From: Mariprofundaceae bacterium
Lineage (GTDB): Bacteria > Pseudomonadota > Zetaproteobacteria > Mariprofundales > Mariprofundaceae
NCBI GenBank assembly: GCA_030950875.1
Contig: JAUZQS010000108.1
Coordinates: 1 to 5,658 of the forward strand
Length of the DNA: 5,658 nt
Direction of reading: 5' to 3'
Below are positions 1 to 5,658 of the stretch, piece after piece. Made by a program: the position numbers and the translations under genes. Below the pieces are notes generated by a model. That model worked only from the letters and a program-made list of their open reading frames with translations, ran no database searches and was not told where the DNA came from. Numbering within the stretch: position 1 is the first letter of the stretch; every line of letters begins with the position of its first letter.

Positions 1-1
1 G

Positions 2-19
2 TACTCGTGTACGTGAGTA
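2..19. promoter_or_regulatory. Imperfect palindrome upstream of uvrA, possible operator
   Basis: The arms TACTC and GAGTA flank an 8-bp centre (GTGTACGT) whose core GTAC is itself palindromic, so seven of nine base pairs match across the dyad and the two mismatches are G-T. It ends 87 bp before the uvrA start, where a repressor site could sit. uvrA is often SOS-controlled, but neither the enterobacterial LexA box (CTGT-N8-ACAG) nor the GAAC-N4-GTTC type occurs in bases 1-106. A lineage-specific LexA site is possible but unproven. I could not assign a convincing -35/-10 pair in this leader. The site touches the window edge, so its wider context is unseen. Confidence 0.2.
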
Positions 20-106
20 TTTTTCAACGCAGATATCGTGTGAATCAGTGGCGAGCTGAATAGTTACGTTGCATGTAAAGATAAGTGGATAGAATGGAGT
101 GTTTGC

Positions 107-2917
107 ATGAATAAAAATGTCATTCGTGTAGAAGGTGCACGTGTACATAATCTGAAAAATATTGATATAGAACTGCCACGTGACAAGTTGGTTGTGATTA
201 CGGGTGTGTCGGGTTCAGGTAAATCATCCTTGGCTTTTGATACCTTGTATGCCGAAGGACAACGCCGTTATGTCGAATCATTATCTGCTTATGCAAGGCA
301 GTTTCTAGGTATAATGGAGCGTCCAGATGTGGATGCTATTGAAGGCCTTTCTCCCGCGATTTCCATTGAGCAGAAGACCACTAGCCGCAATCCACGTTCG
401 ACAGTGGGCACGATTACGGAAGTATATGATTATCTGCGCCTGTTATTTGCACGTATTGGTAAACCACATTGTCATGGTTGTGGGCAGGCAATTACAGCCC
501 AACCAGCCAGTGCGATTATTGAGCAGTTGGGCGCTTTGCCTGAAGGCAGTAAAGTGCAGGTTCTGGCACCCGTTGCACGGGCTAGAAAAGGTGAATTTCG
601 CAAAGAGTTAGAACAAGCTGGTAAAGATGGTTTTGTGCGTGTGCGTATTGATGGCGAGATTATGCCTTTGGACGATGCGCCTGAACTCAAAAAAAATATC
701 AAACATACCATTGAATTGGTCGTGGATCGTTTGGTGATTCGCGAAGGTATTCGTACCCGTTTAGCAGATTCAGTAGAGACGGCGCTACGTTACGGTGATG
801 GAATGTTGATTGCCTTGAGCGGTGATGAAGAGAAACTGTATTCTGAGCATTATGCATGTGCCGACTGTGGCATTTCTTATCCTGAACTGGAACCACGTTT
901 ATTTTCATTCAACTCACCTGCGGGAGCATGTCCTGAGTGTGATGGTTTGGGGGTTCAAAGCGTATTTGATCCTGTTTTGGTTGTGCCTGATGAGACACTT
1001 TGTTTGCAAAATGGTGTGATTGCGCCGTGGGGTGGACGTGAAACGGTGATGTTTCATCAAACACTGGCTTCTGTGGCAAAGCATTTGGGCATATTGATGG
1101 ATGCGGCATGGGTTGATTTACCCGAAGATGCCAAACAACAAATACTGTATGGAACAGGTCGTAAAAAAGTCGATTTTGTTTATCAAACAGGTACACAAAG
1201 CCGTACCGTTAGTCGTTCATTTGAAGGTGTTATTCCGAATCTTCAACGTCGTTACCGTGAAACAGGTTCTGAAGATGTGCGTGAAGAATTATCCAAATAT
1301 ATAAATGCTATTGCTTGCCCCAACTGTCATGGTTCGCGATTAAATCGAGCTGCAAGGCATGTATTGGTGAATGATTTATCGTTGCCAACCGTTTGTTCTT
1401 TACCATTGCATGAAGCACAAGCGTGGATTGTAGGTTTGAAGCTAAATAAGCAAGATCAAGTGATTGCTGAAAAGGTGCTGGAAGAGATCGCTGCGCGTCT
1501 GGGTTTTATGATTGAGGTAGGTTTGAACTACCTAAGTCTAGAGCGTACAGCAGGTACGCTTTCAGGTGGTGAAGCGCAGCGCATCCGTCTTGCAACACAG
1601 ATTGGTTCGGCGCTGGTGGGCGTCCTGTATATTTTGGATGAGCCTTCGATTGGTTTGCATCAGCGGGACAATGATCGTTTGTTAGGAACACTCAAACGGC
1701 TCCGAGATTTAGGTAATTCAGTGATTGTAGTTGAGCATGATGAAGATGCGATTCGCGCGGCTGATTTCATTGTTGATATGGGACCGTTGGCTGGTGAACA
1801 TGGTGGTGAAATCGTAGCGCAAGGTGATTTGGCAAGCATTTTAGCGGCCGATACTTTAACGGCTGATTATTTATCAGGTCGAAAATCTATTGCTATACCA
1901 AAACGTCGAAATGTTAATAAAAAACATCCGAAGATTGGCATTGAAGGTGCAAGCGAACACAATTTAAATGATGTTACGGCATGTTTCCCCATTGGACGAT
2001 TAAGCTGCATTACAGGTGTGTCGGGCTCTGGAAAATCCACGCTGACCCTTGATACTTTATACCGTGCTTTTGCACGTCATTTGGGGCTAAAAACAGAGCG
2101 GGTTGGACAATATAAGTCACTTATTGGTGCGGATTTTATCAATAAAATTATTAATATCGATCAAAGCCCCATTGGTCGTACACCGCGTTCCAATCCAGCC
2201 ACATATACAGGCATTTTCACGCCGATTCGCGAGTTGTTTGCAGGTGTGCCGGAATCACGTGCACGTGGTTATAAACCAGGGCGTTTTTCTTTTAATGTGA
2301 AGGGTGGACGTTGTGAAGCTTGTCAGGGCGATGGTATTATTAAAGTCGAAATGCATTTTTTGCCCGATGTTTATGTGCACTGCGAAACATGTCAGGGAAA
2401 ACGTTATAACCGTGAGACCTTGGATGTGCGCTACAAAGGAAAAAGCATTGATGAAGTCTTGAATATGACGGTCGATGAAGGGCTTGCATTTTTTGAAGCA
2501 ATATCGCCCTTAAAAACGCGATTGAATACCTTGCAGCAAGTTGGTTTGGGTTATATTCATTTGGGGCAAGCTGCCACCACACTTTCAGGTGGTGAGGCGC
2601 AGCGAGTGAAGCTTGCCAAAGAGCTGGCAAGACGTGCTACAGGTGACACATTATATATCTTGGATGAGCCTACCACTGGCCTGCACTTTGCTGATGTTGC
2701 CAAGCTTCTTGAGGTTTTGCATGCTTTGGTGGATCGGGGTAATACAGTATTGGTGATTGAACATAATCTGGATGTGATTAAAACTGCCGACTGGATTGTA
2801 GATATGGGGCCAGAAGGTGGTGATCGCGGTGGTGATGTGCTTGTTTCAGGCACACCTGAAGATGTCGCGGCATGTGATAAATCGTGGACTGGAAAATATC
2901 TAAAACCTTGCTTGTAG
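107..2917 (+). CDS. uvrA: UvrABC excinuclease subunit A
   Basis: UvrA is the cytoplasmic damage-recognition ATPase of nucleotide excision repair. As a dimer it scans DNA with UvrB, loads UvrB at bulky lesions and leaves before UvrC cuts. The 936-residue product is of normal length and has both ABC modules. In the first, Walker A (GVSGSGKSS) is at residues 33-41, the LSGGEAQR signature at 485-492, Walker B (ILDEP) at 509-513 and the switch His at 544. In the second, Walker A is at 637-645, the signature at 826-833, Walker B at 851-855 and the switch His at 886. The zinc-binding cysteine quartets are complete: C251/C254/C275/C278 and C736/C739/C759/C762. Further CxxC pairs at 122/125 and 404/407 resemble those in other UvrA proteins. 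UvrB-binding and insertion domains fall between Walker A and signature of the first half. GGAG at 96-99, seven bases before the ATG, and the usual [11 protein letters not shown] opening fix the start. It converges on the protease gene. Confidence 0.98.
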   Translation: MNKNVIRVEGARVHNLKNIDIELPRDKLVVITGVSGSGKSSLAFDTLYAEGQRRYVESLSAYARQFLGIMERPDVDAIEGLSPAISIEQKTTSRNPRSTVGTITEVYDYLRLLFARIGKPHCHGCGQAITAQPASAIIEQLGALPEGSKVQVLAPVARARKGEFRKELEQAGKDGFVRVRIDGEIMPLDDAPELKKNIKHTIELVVDRLVIREGIRTRLADSVETALRYGDGMLIALSGDEEKLYSEHYACADCGISYPELEPRLFSFNSPAGACPECDGLGVQSVFDPVLVVPDETLCLQNGVIAPWGGRETVMFHQTLASVAKHLGILMDAAWVDLPEDAKQQILYGTGRKKVDFVYQTGTQSRTVSRSFEGVIPNLQRRYRETGSEDVREELSKYINAIACPNCHGSRLNRAARHVLVNDLSLPTVCSLPLHEAQAWIVGLKLNKQDQVIAEKVLEEIAARLGFMIEVGLNYLSLERTAGTLSGGEAQRIRLATQIGSALVGVLYILDEPSIGLHQRDNDRLLGTLKRLRDLGNSVIVVEHDEDAIRAADFIVDMGPLAGEHGGEIVAQGDLASILAADTLTADYLSGRKSIAIPKRRNVNKKHPKIGIEGASEHNLNDVTACFPIGRLSCITGVSGSGKSTLTLDTLYRAFARHLGLKTERVGQYKSLIGADFINKIINIDQSPIGRTPRSNPATYTGIFTPIRELFAGVPESRARGYKPGRFSFNVKGGRCEACQGDGIIKVEMHFLPDVYVHCETCQGKRYNRETLDVRYKGKSIDEVLNMTVDEGLAFFEAISPLKTRLNTLQQVGLGYIHLGQAATTLSGGEAQRVKLAKELARRATGDTLYILDEPTTGLHFADVAKLLEVLHALVDRGNTVLVIEHNLDVIKTADWIVDMGPEGGDRGGDVLVSGTPEDVAACDKSWTGKYLKPCL

Positions 2918-2966
2918 GGTCGCAGTTTTACATCTATCTAGTTCATGAATAAGCCTTATAAAATAG

Positions 2967-4415
2967 TTATTTAACAGTTTTGATAATGTATCCATCATTT
3001 GGTTTTTGCGTTAGATCCATGCCATTAAGTGCGGCAATACGATCGGCGGTAAAGCGCCCAAGTATTTGATGCGATTGACGCTCTAAAGATGACCAAGAAT
3101 CACCTTTTTTCCATATATGCAAAGCAATACGTGGAATACCACCAGATTTCTTTTCATCGTAGAATTTTAAAGAGTTACGGATGGCTTTAAAGTCAGCTTC
3201 GTATTGATAAATATCGTTGCGTGGTGCCCACATAAATAGTAAAAATGCTTGCGACCCTTTGAGCCACACCGTGGCATCAATATAGGCCTCGCTTACGTGG
3301 GGAGCACTGGCTTTAATGCGTGCATGAGCAGATGGATAACCCATCACTGTGCTTGATGTTAGGCCCTCAATATGACGTTTGGGAAAAATAGACTCCAATA
3401 ATTTTGCAGCAGTACGACGTTTGCTTAGAGCTTTGATGGAGAGTTCAAAGTAGACCTTCTTTTGACGTATGCGGGCAGTGACAGCTTGCGGGGTGTTTTT
3501 AATGACCCAACGCTTGGGGAACTTAAGTTGTAAATTTAGGCCAGGATGCAAAAAACGTTGCCCGACAACCGAGCCTTGTTCGGGATTGTCACCATAGGGG
3601 TAGCCATCCAAGGCTGACAGCATACGTTGGTGGTTTATTAAACCGTTGCCATGTAATACCTCTGCCTGTTGGTGGGTTTCTGAGATACGTTTTTGGGTTT
3701 CGGGGTGACTGGCAAATGCACCGTGATACTCAACCACTTTATCTCCGACATCTTTTCTCTCTTTTTTATCGATATCTTCTATGCGTTTAAGCGTGGTTAA
3801 TAATTGCTCAACAGCCTGCGGGTCATAACCTGCTTTAGGAATATATTTGAGTGCCAACGCATCGGCTTGTGACTCTTGTTTTCGGCCATAGCCGCTGATA
3901 AACGACGCTGCTAATAGGTTCGTAAGGTTGGATGTGCCTTGCATGGGCACAAAAATTGAGGTGACCATCATGCCTAGCTGATAAGCCTGAATTTGGGTAT
4001 AGCGTTGTACAGCATGACGGGCCGTGACATGGCCAATTTCATGGGCTAATACAGCAGCCAGTTCAGCCTCACTGTTCAAATAATTTAAAAGCCCTCGATG
4101 AATATAAATATGGCCGCCCGGAAGCGCAAATGCATTGATGGTAGCATTATCAACAACACGGAAATGATAAAAAAGTTCAGGTCGATCAGCGACTGTAGCG
4201 ACACGTTGGCCAACTTCATTAACAAATACGGCAAGGGGATCTTTTTCATCCAATAAAGGAAGTTGCTGATTGTATTGCTGGGCAAGCTTTAGCCCCAAAG
4301 CAAGCTCTGCCTTTTCTGACATTAAAACAAAATCTTTATCCTTGCTTGCAGGGTTGGTTGCACAGCTTGCGAGCAGTGTGACAATGATGATAGATAACAC
4401 ATATTTCACAGTCAT
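2967..4415 (-). CDS. M48 family zinc metalloprotease lipoprotein, BepA/YfgC-like
   Basis: This is a 482-residue predicted outer-membrane lipoprotein of the M48 peptidase family (COG4783-like); its E. coli relative BepA helps assemble or degrade outer-membrane proteins such as LptD. A signal peptide ends in the lipobox L15-A-S-C18; Ala at +2 gives no inner-membrane retention signal. The catalytic motif HEIGH is at 125-129 and the third zinc ligand is probably E181 in ESQAD (181-185). H237 in SHPET matches the conserved His that modulates the zinc site in BepA. After about residue 288 the protein differs from BepA: instead of obvious TPR repeats there is a domain of about 130 residues (FLHPGLNLQLKFPKRW onward), then a LysM-like tail at about 428-482 with KKGDSW and LNG. 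The start ATG shares its A with the stop of the upstream nuclease gene, and GGAG lies eight bases before it (4424-4427), so translation is probably coupled. Substrate unknown. Confidence 0.93.
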   Translation of the reverse strand: MTVKYVLSIIIVTLLASCATNPASKDKDFVLMSEKAELALGLKLAQQYNQQLPLLDEKDPLAVFVNEVGQRVATVADRPELFYHFRVVDNATINAFALPGGHIYIHRGLLNYLNSEAELAAVLAHEIGHVTARHAVQRYTQIQAYQLGMMVTSIFVPMQGTSNLTNLLAASFISGYGRKQESQADALALKYIPKAGYDPQAVEQLLTTLKRIEDIDKKERKDVGDKVVEYHGAFASHPETQKRISETHQQAEVLHGNGLINHQRMLSALDGYPYGDNPEQGSVVGQRFLHPGLNLQLKFPKRWVIKNTPQAVTARIRQKKVYFELSIKALSKRRTAAKLLESIFPKRHIEGLTSSTVMGYPSAHARIKASAPHVSEAYIDATVWLKGSQAFLLFMWAPRNDIYQYEADFKAIRNSLKFYDEKKSGGIPRIALHIWKKGDSWSSLERQSHQILGRFTADRIAALNGMDLTQKPNDGYIIKTVK

Positions 4416-4417
4416 TA
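4413..4417 (-). promoter_or_regulatory. TAATG stop/start overlap, nuclease to M48 protease
   Basis: On the minus strand the nuclease stop TAA (4417-4415) and the protease start ATG (4415-4413) share one A. Such one-base overlaps usually mean co-transcription and reinitiation by the terminating ribosome. The GGAG at 4424-4427 serves the downstream gene from within the last codons of the nuclease. There is no room for a promoter or terminator between the two genes, although a promoter inside the nuclease coding region cannot be excluded. Confidence 0.8.
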
Positions 4418-5074
4418 TTGTAGCTCCAAATCATTAGGGGAATGCAAGGCCAAAAATAACCTTTCTTTGCTAGAAATGCGAATTCTACCGCGAACGATTA
4501 CTTTCTGACCTTTTTTCAAGTTTGGAGCTCGTTTAAAAGTCTTTTTATAGGCTTTTGGAATACTTATGTTTAATTTTCCAAGTCTGAATCTCCAGCCTTT
4601 ATTGCCTGTAATTTGACTAATTTCACCTTGAACAACACGAAATTGGCCAATGTTTTTTCCTGATATCTCTCGAGCCTTTAATAGTTTGAAACGGGGTGTG
4701 TTCCAGATACCCAGCTTTTGAGAGCGAGCAATGCGCTCTTCTTTCAATAACTTCTTTGTCCAGCGGACATTGGGTTCAAAGGTATAGACATGGGCATAGC
4801 CTTTTTGCACAAGCCAGCCATTTACCCATAAACCATCACGCATCCAAACTTGCGCGAGTGTGCGTTTGTAACGATCTTTTCTCTCTTTATCGAAACGTAG
4901 GCGAACTTGTTTGCCAAGTATAAGTTTTGTCAGTGCTACTTTGGCTTTTTTTCCGCCGATTTGTCCAGGTTCATCACCATGACGGGTTTCAGGTGTATTG
5001 AGTCCAAGAAAACGTATTTTCTCACCGCGACTTGTTTTGAATGTGTCACCATCATAAACCTTGGCAACGCTCAC
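4415..5074 (-). CDS. Staphylococcal nuclease (thermonuclease) family protein with C-terminal OB-like domain
   Basis: The SNase-like (TNase) fold spans roughly residues 3-128 counted from the GTG at 5074; family members hydrolyse DNA and RNA phosphodiester bonds, usually with calcium. Compared with S. aureus nuclease, DGDT (8-11) holds the Asp21 equivalent D10, R21 matches Arg35, E29 in NTPET matches Glu43, and R71 in DRYKRTLA matches Arg87, so the catalytic Arg-Glu-Arg set is present. The calcium ligand Asp40 is replaced by N26, a change I recall from other bacterial members. The remaining 90 or so residues (about 138-219) alternate short beta strands with Gly-rich turns (KKGQKVIVRGRI, then HSPNDLEL) and resemble an OB-fold nucleic-acid-binding domain, by inspection only. 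GAGGAG six bases upstream supports the GTG, but the frame stays open upstream and encodes a signal peptide, so the real protein may start near 5176 and be 253 residues. It lies between pyrD and the protease gene in one probable operon. Confidence 0.88.
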   Translation of the reverse strand: MSVAKVYDGDTFKTSRGEKIRFLGLNTPETRHGDEPGQIGGKKAKVALTKLILGKQVRLRFDKERKDRYKRTLAQVWMRDGLWVNGWLVQKGYAHVYTFEPNVRWTKKLLKEERIARSQKLGIWNTPRFKLLKAREISGKNIGQFRVVQGEISQITGNKGWRFRLGKLNISIPKAYKKTFKRAPNLKKGQKVIVRGRIRISSKERLFLALHSPNDLELQ

Positions 5075-5080
5075 CCAACG

Positions 5081-5086
5081 CTCCTC
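5081..5086 (-). promoter_or_regulatory. Ribosome binding site candidate for the GTG start of the nuclease
   Basis: On the minus strand GAGGAG lies six bases before the GTG at 5074. It is a strong Shine-Dalgarno match and argues for initiation there, which would give a cytoplasmic nuclease without signal peptide. It also simply encodes Glu-Glu in the open upstream frame, so the match may be chance. Dual initiation, giving exported and cytoplasmic forms, is conceivable. Confidence 0.4.
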
Positions 5087-5172
5087 GCTAATCAGTGATA
5101 ATGTACCAGCTGCTGCGATGTTTGGCAGGCATATAAAAAGCAGGGCGATGGCTGTAAAGCATATTTTTAAGG

Positions 5173-5176
5173 TTAT
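5173..5176 (-). promoter_or_regulatory. ATAA overlap: pyrD stop with possible AUA start of nuclease
   Basis: On the minus strand the pyrD stop TAA (5175-5173) overlaps an ATA (5176-5174) that is in frame with the nuclease signal peptide. The classic coupled arrangement is ATGA; here the third base is A instead of G. That single difference leaves pyrD terminated (TGA versus TAA) but removes the ATG. The position suits reinitiation after pyrD. Confidence 0.45.
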
Positions 5177-5658
5177 GATTGCAGACTTCCTACAAGCTCA
5201 TGATAGGCGTTCATGTCGTGCCGTATGAGGTAATCGCGCAGACCATCACAGACTTTCCCGCAAATTAGTGGGTCATAAAACAGTCCAGTGCCAAGACCAA
5301 GCGCATCCGCACCCGTAATGGCAAATTCAATAGCATCGTTGGCTGTAGTAAGGCCGCCTTGCCCCAAGATTGGAATATTGTATTTGGCAGATATAGCGCG
5401 GGTTTGGTGAATTTTCCATAGCGCAACAGGCTTAATAGCTGGGCCAGATAGTCCACCAGATACATTGCCAATGATAGGAGTGCGTTTTTCAATATCGACA
5501 GCCATACCAACAAGGGTATTGATGACGGAAAGGCCATCCGTACCAGCTTCAATCACCATGCGTGCTGTTTCGGCGATATCGGCATTATTGGGGGATAGTT
5601 TGGTAATCAAAGGCTTACTGGTCATGGGACGCATGGCTTCAACCACTTTGGCTGCCAT
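5173..5658 (-). CDS. pyrD: Dihydroorotate dehydrogenase, class 1B catalytic subunit, C-terminal part
   Basis: This fragment holds the last 161 residues of PyrD, the FMN enzyme that oxidises dihydroorotate to orotate in pyrimidine synthesis. The N-terminal half, including the catalytic Cys of class 1 enzymes, is beyond the right edge; the Met at the edge (5658-5656) is internal, since full-length members are about 300 residues. Visible motifs, numbered within the fragment, are KLSPN (20-24), INTLVGM (46-52), SGGLSGPAIKP (67-77), GQGGL (98-102) and the GLGTGLFYDP segment (120-129), which build the FMN site. INTLVGM followed by DIEKR and SGGLSGPAIKP is typical of class 1B, which works with the iron-sulfur flavoprotein PyrK to pass electrons to NAD+; a pyrK gene might lie just upstream, outside the window. 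The stop overlaps the possible start of the nuclease gene, so pyrD probably leads an operon with the nuclease and protease genes. Confidence 0.93.
   Translation of the reverse strand: MAAKVVEAMRPMTSKPLITKLSPNNADIAETARMVIEAGTDGLSVINTLVGMAVDIEKRTPIIGNVSGGLSGPAIKPVALWKIHQTRAISAKYNIPILGQGGLTTANDAIEFAITGADALGLGTGLFYDPLICGKVCDGLRDYLIRHDMNAYHELVGSLQS
5186..5191 (-). promoter_or_regulatory. Ribosome binding site candidate for the ATA start of the nuclease
   Basis: On the minus strand AGGAAG ends nine bases before the ATA at 5176, inside the last codons of pyrD. A purine-rich Shine-Dalgarno-like site at this distance is what a coupled gene starting at 5176 would have, so it supports translation of the signal peptide despite the missing standard start codon. 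Confidence 0.4.

Larger units (their letters stand above)
5075..5176 (-). other. In-frame upstream extension of the nuclease encoding a Sec signal peptide, no standard start codon
   Basis: Read on the minus strand in the nuclease frame from 5176, these 34 codons give a short N-region (ITLK), a hydrophobic core (FTAIALLFICL) and a small-residue cleavage site (NIAAA, cut likely after residue 23, before GTLSL), followed by a short linker into the nuclease fold. This has every part of a type I signal peptide, and its cysteines do not form a lipobox. The frame is open back to a TGA at 5200-5198 but holds no ATG, GTG or TTG. Candidate starts are ATA at 5176, ATC at 5179 or ATA at 5164. The ATG at 5163-5161 is in another frame and meets a stop soon after. 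I infer that the native protein is exported and that the start is AUA, or was ATG before a point change or sequence error. Confidence 0.6.

Noticed and set aside
2340..2853. Open frames of 96 and 98 codons on the minus strand inside uvrA
   Set aside because: They lie opposite conserved uvrA coding sequence, have no recognisable domains and read as composition-driven shadows.
4085..4285. 66-codon minus-strand frame inside the protease gene
   Set aside because: It overlaps the conserved M48 catalytic region in another frame; its hydrophobic stretches are a by-product of the real coding sequence.
5161..5163. ATG on the minus strand just after the pyrD stop as the nuclease start
   Set aside because: It is out of frame with the nuclease and signal peptide, and its own frame, lacking hydrophobic character, ends after about two dozen codons.
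5173..5200. Programmed -1 frameshift joining pyrD to the nuclease
   Set aside because: The nuclease frame is indeed -1 to pyrD and both frames are open over about 25 bases, but I see no slippery heptamer or strong downstream hairpin, and fusion would bury a signal peptide inside the protein.
5656..5658. ATG at the right edge as the true pyrD start
   Set aside because: The fragment begins well inside the alpha/beta barrel, shortly before the KLSPN strand, and full-length PyrD is about 300 residues, so this Met is internal.
4415..5658. Nuclease plus protease as a defence or toxin system
   Set aside because: Both belong to common exported housekeeping-type families, sit with pyrD and uvrA, and lack mobile-element, immunity or regulator genes nearby.

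Overview
The window is ordinary bacterial chromosome, tightly packed and of moderate base composition. Four protein genes fill almost all of it. One rightward gene (uvrA, excision-repair ATPase) converges on a leftward set of three genes, read in the order pyrD (right edge, incomplete), a staphylococcal-nuclease-family enzyme, and an M48 zinc-metalloprotease lipoprotein. I see no RNA gene, CRISPR array, insertion sequence or other mobile element.

Organism. A lipoprotein signal with a non-Asp +2 residue and a BepA-like periplasmic M48 protease point to a Gram-negative, outer-membrane-bearing bacterium. The pyrD fragment has the signature of the NAD-linked class 1B enzyme. Most Gammaproteobacteria use the membrane-bound class 2 enzyme instead, so a less usual proteobacterial lineage (Zetaproteobacteria would be one guess) fits better. 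This placement is inference only.

Layout. Bases 1-106 are the leader of uvrA, with a good ribosome binding site at 96-99 and an 18-bp imperfect palindrome at the very edge. uvrA fills 107-2917 and looks intact. A 49-bp gap without a convincing terminator separates it from the end of the protease gene (2967-4415, minus). The nuclease stop codon and the protease start codon share one base (TAATG), and pyrD runs directly into the nuclease leader, so the three leftward genes are very probably one mRNA with coupled translation. Their promoter lies beyond the right edge.

The most notable point is the 5' end of the nuclease gene. The only standard start codon, a GTG at 5074, lies inside the reading frame, downstream of what reads as a complete Sec signal peptide (about 5108-5176 on the minus strand). 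That leader has no in-frame ATG, GTG or TTG. It has an ATA whose last two bases overlap the pyrD stop TAA, with a Shine-Dalgarno-like AGGAAG nine bases upstream. One G-to-A change in a classic ATGA stop/start overlap would give exactly this arrangement. The protein is therefore either secreted and started from AUA, or cytoplasmic and started from GTG, or its start is a mutation or sequence error.

The genes share no obvious pathway: DNA repair in the cytoplasm, pyrimidine synthesis, and two enzymes likely exported to the periplasm or outer membrane. I found no convincing evidence of an undescribed multi-gene system.
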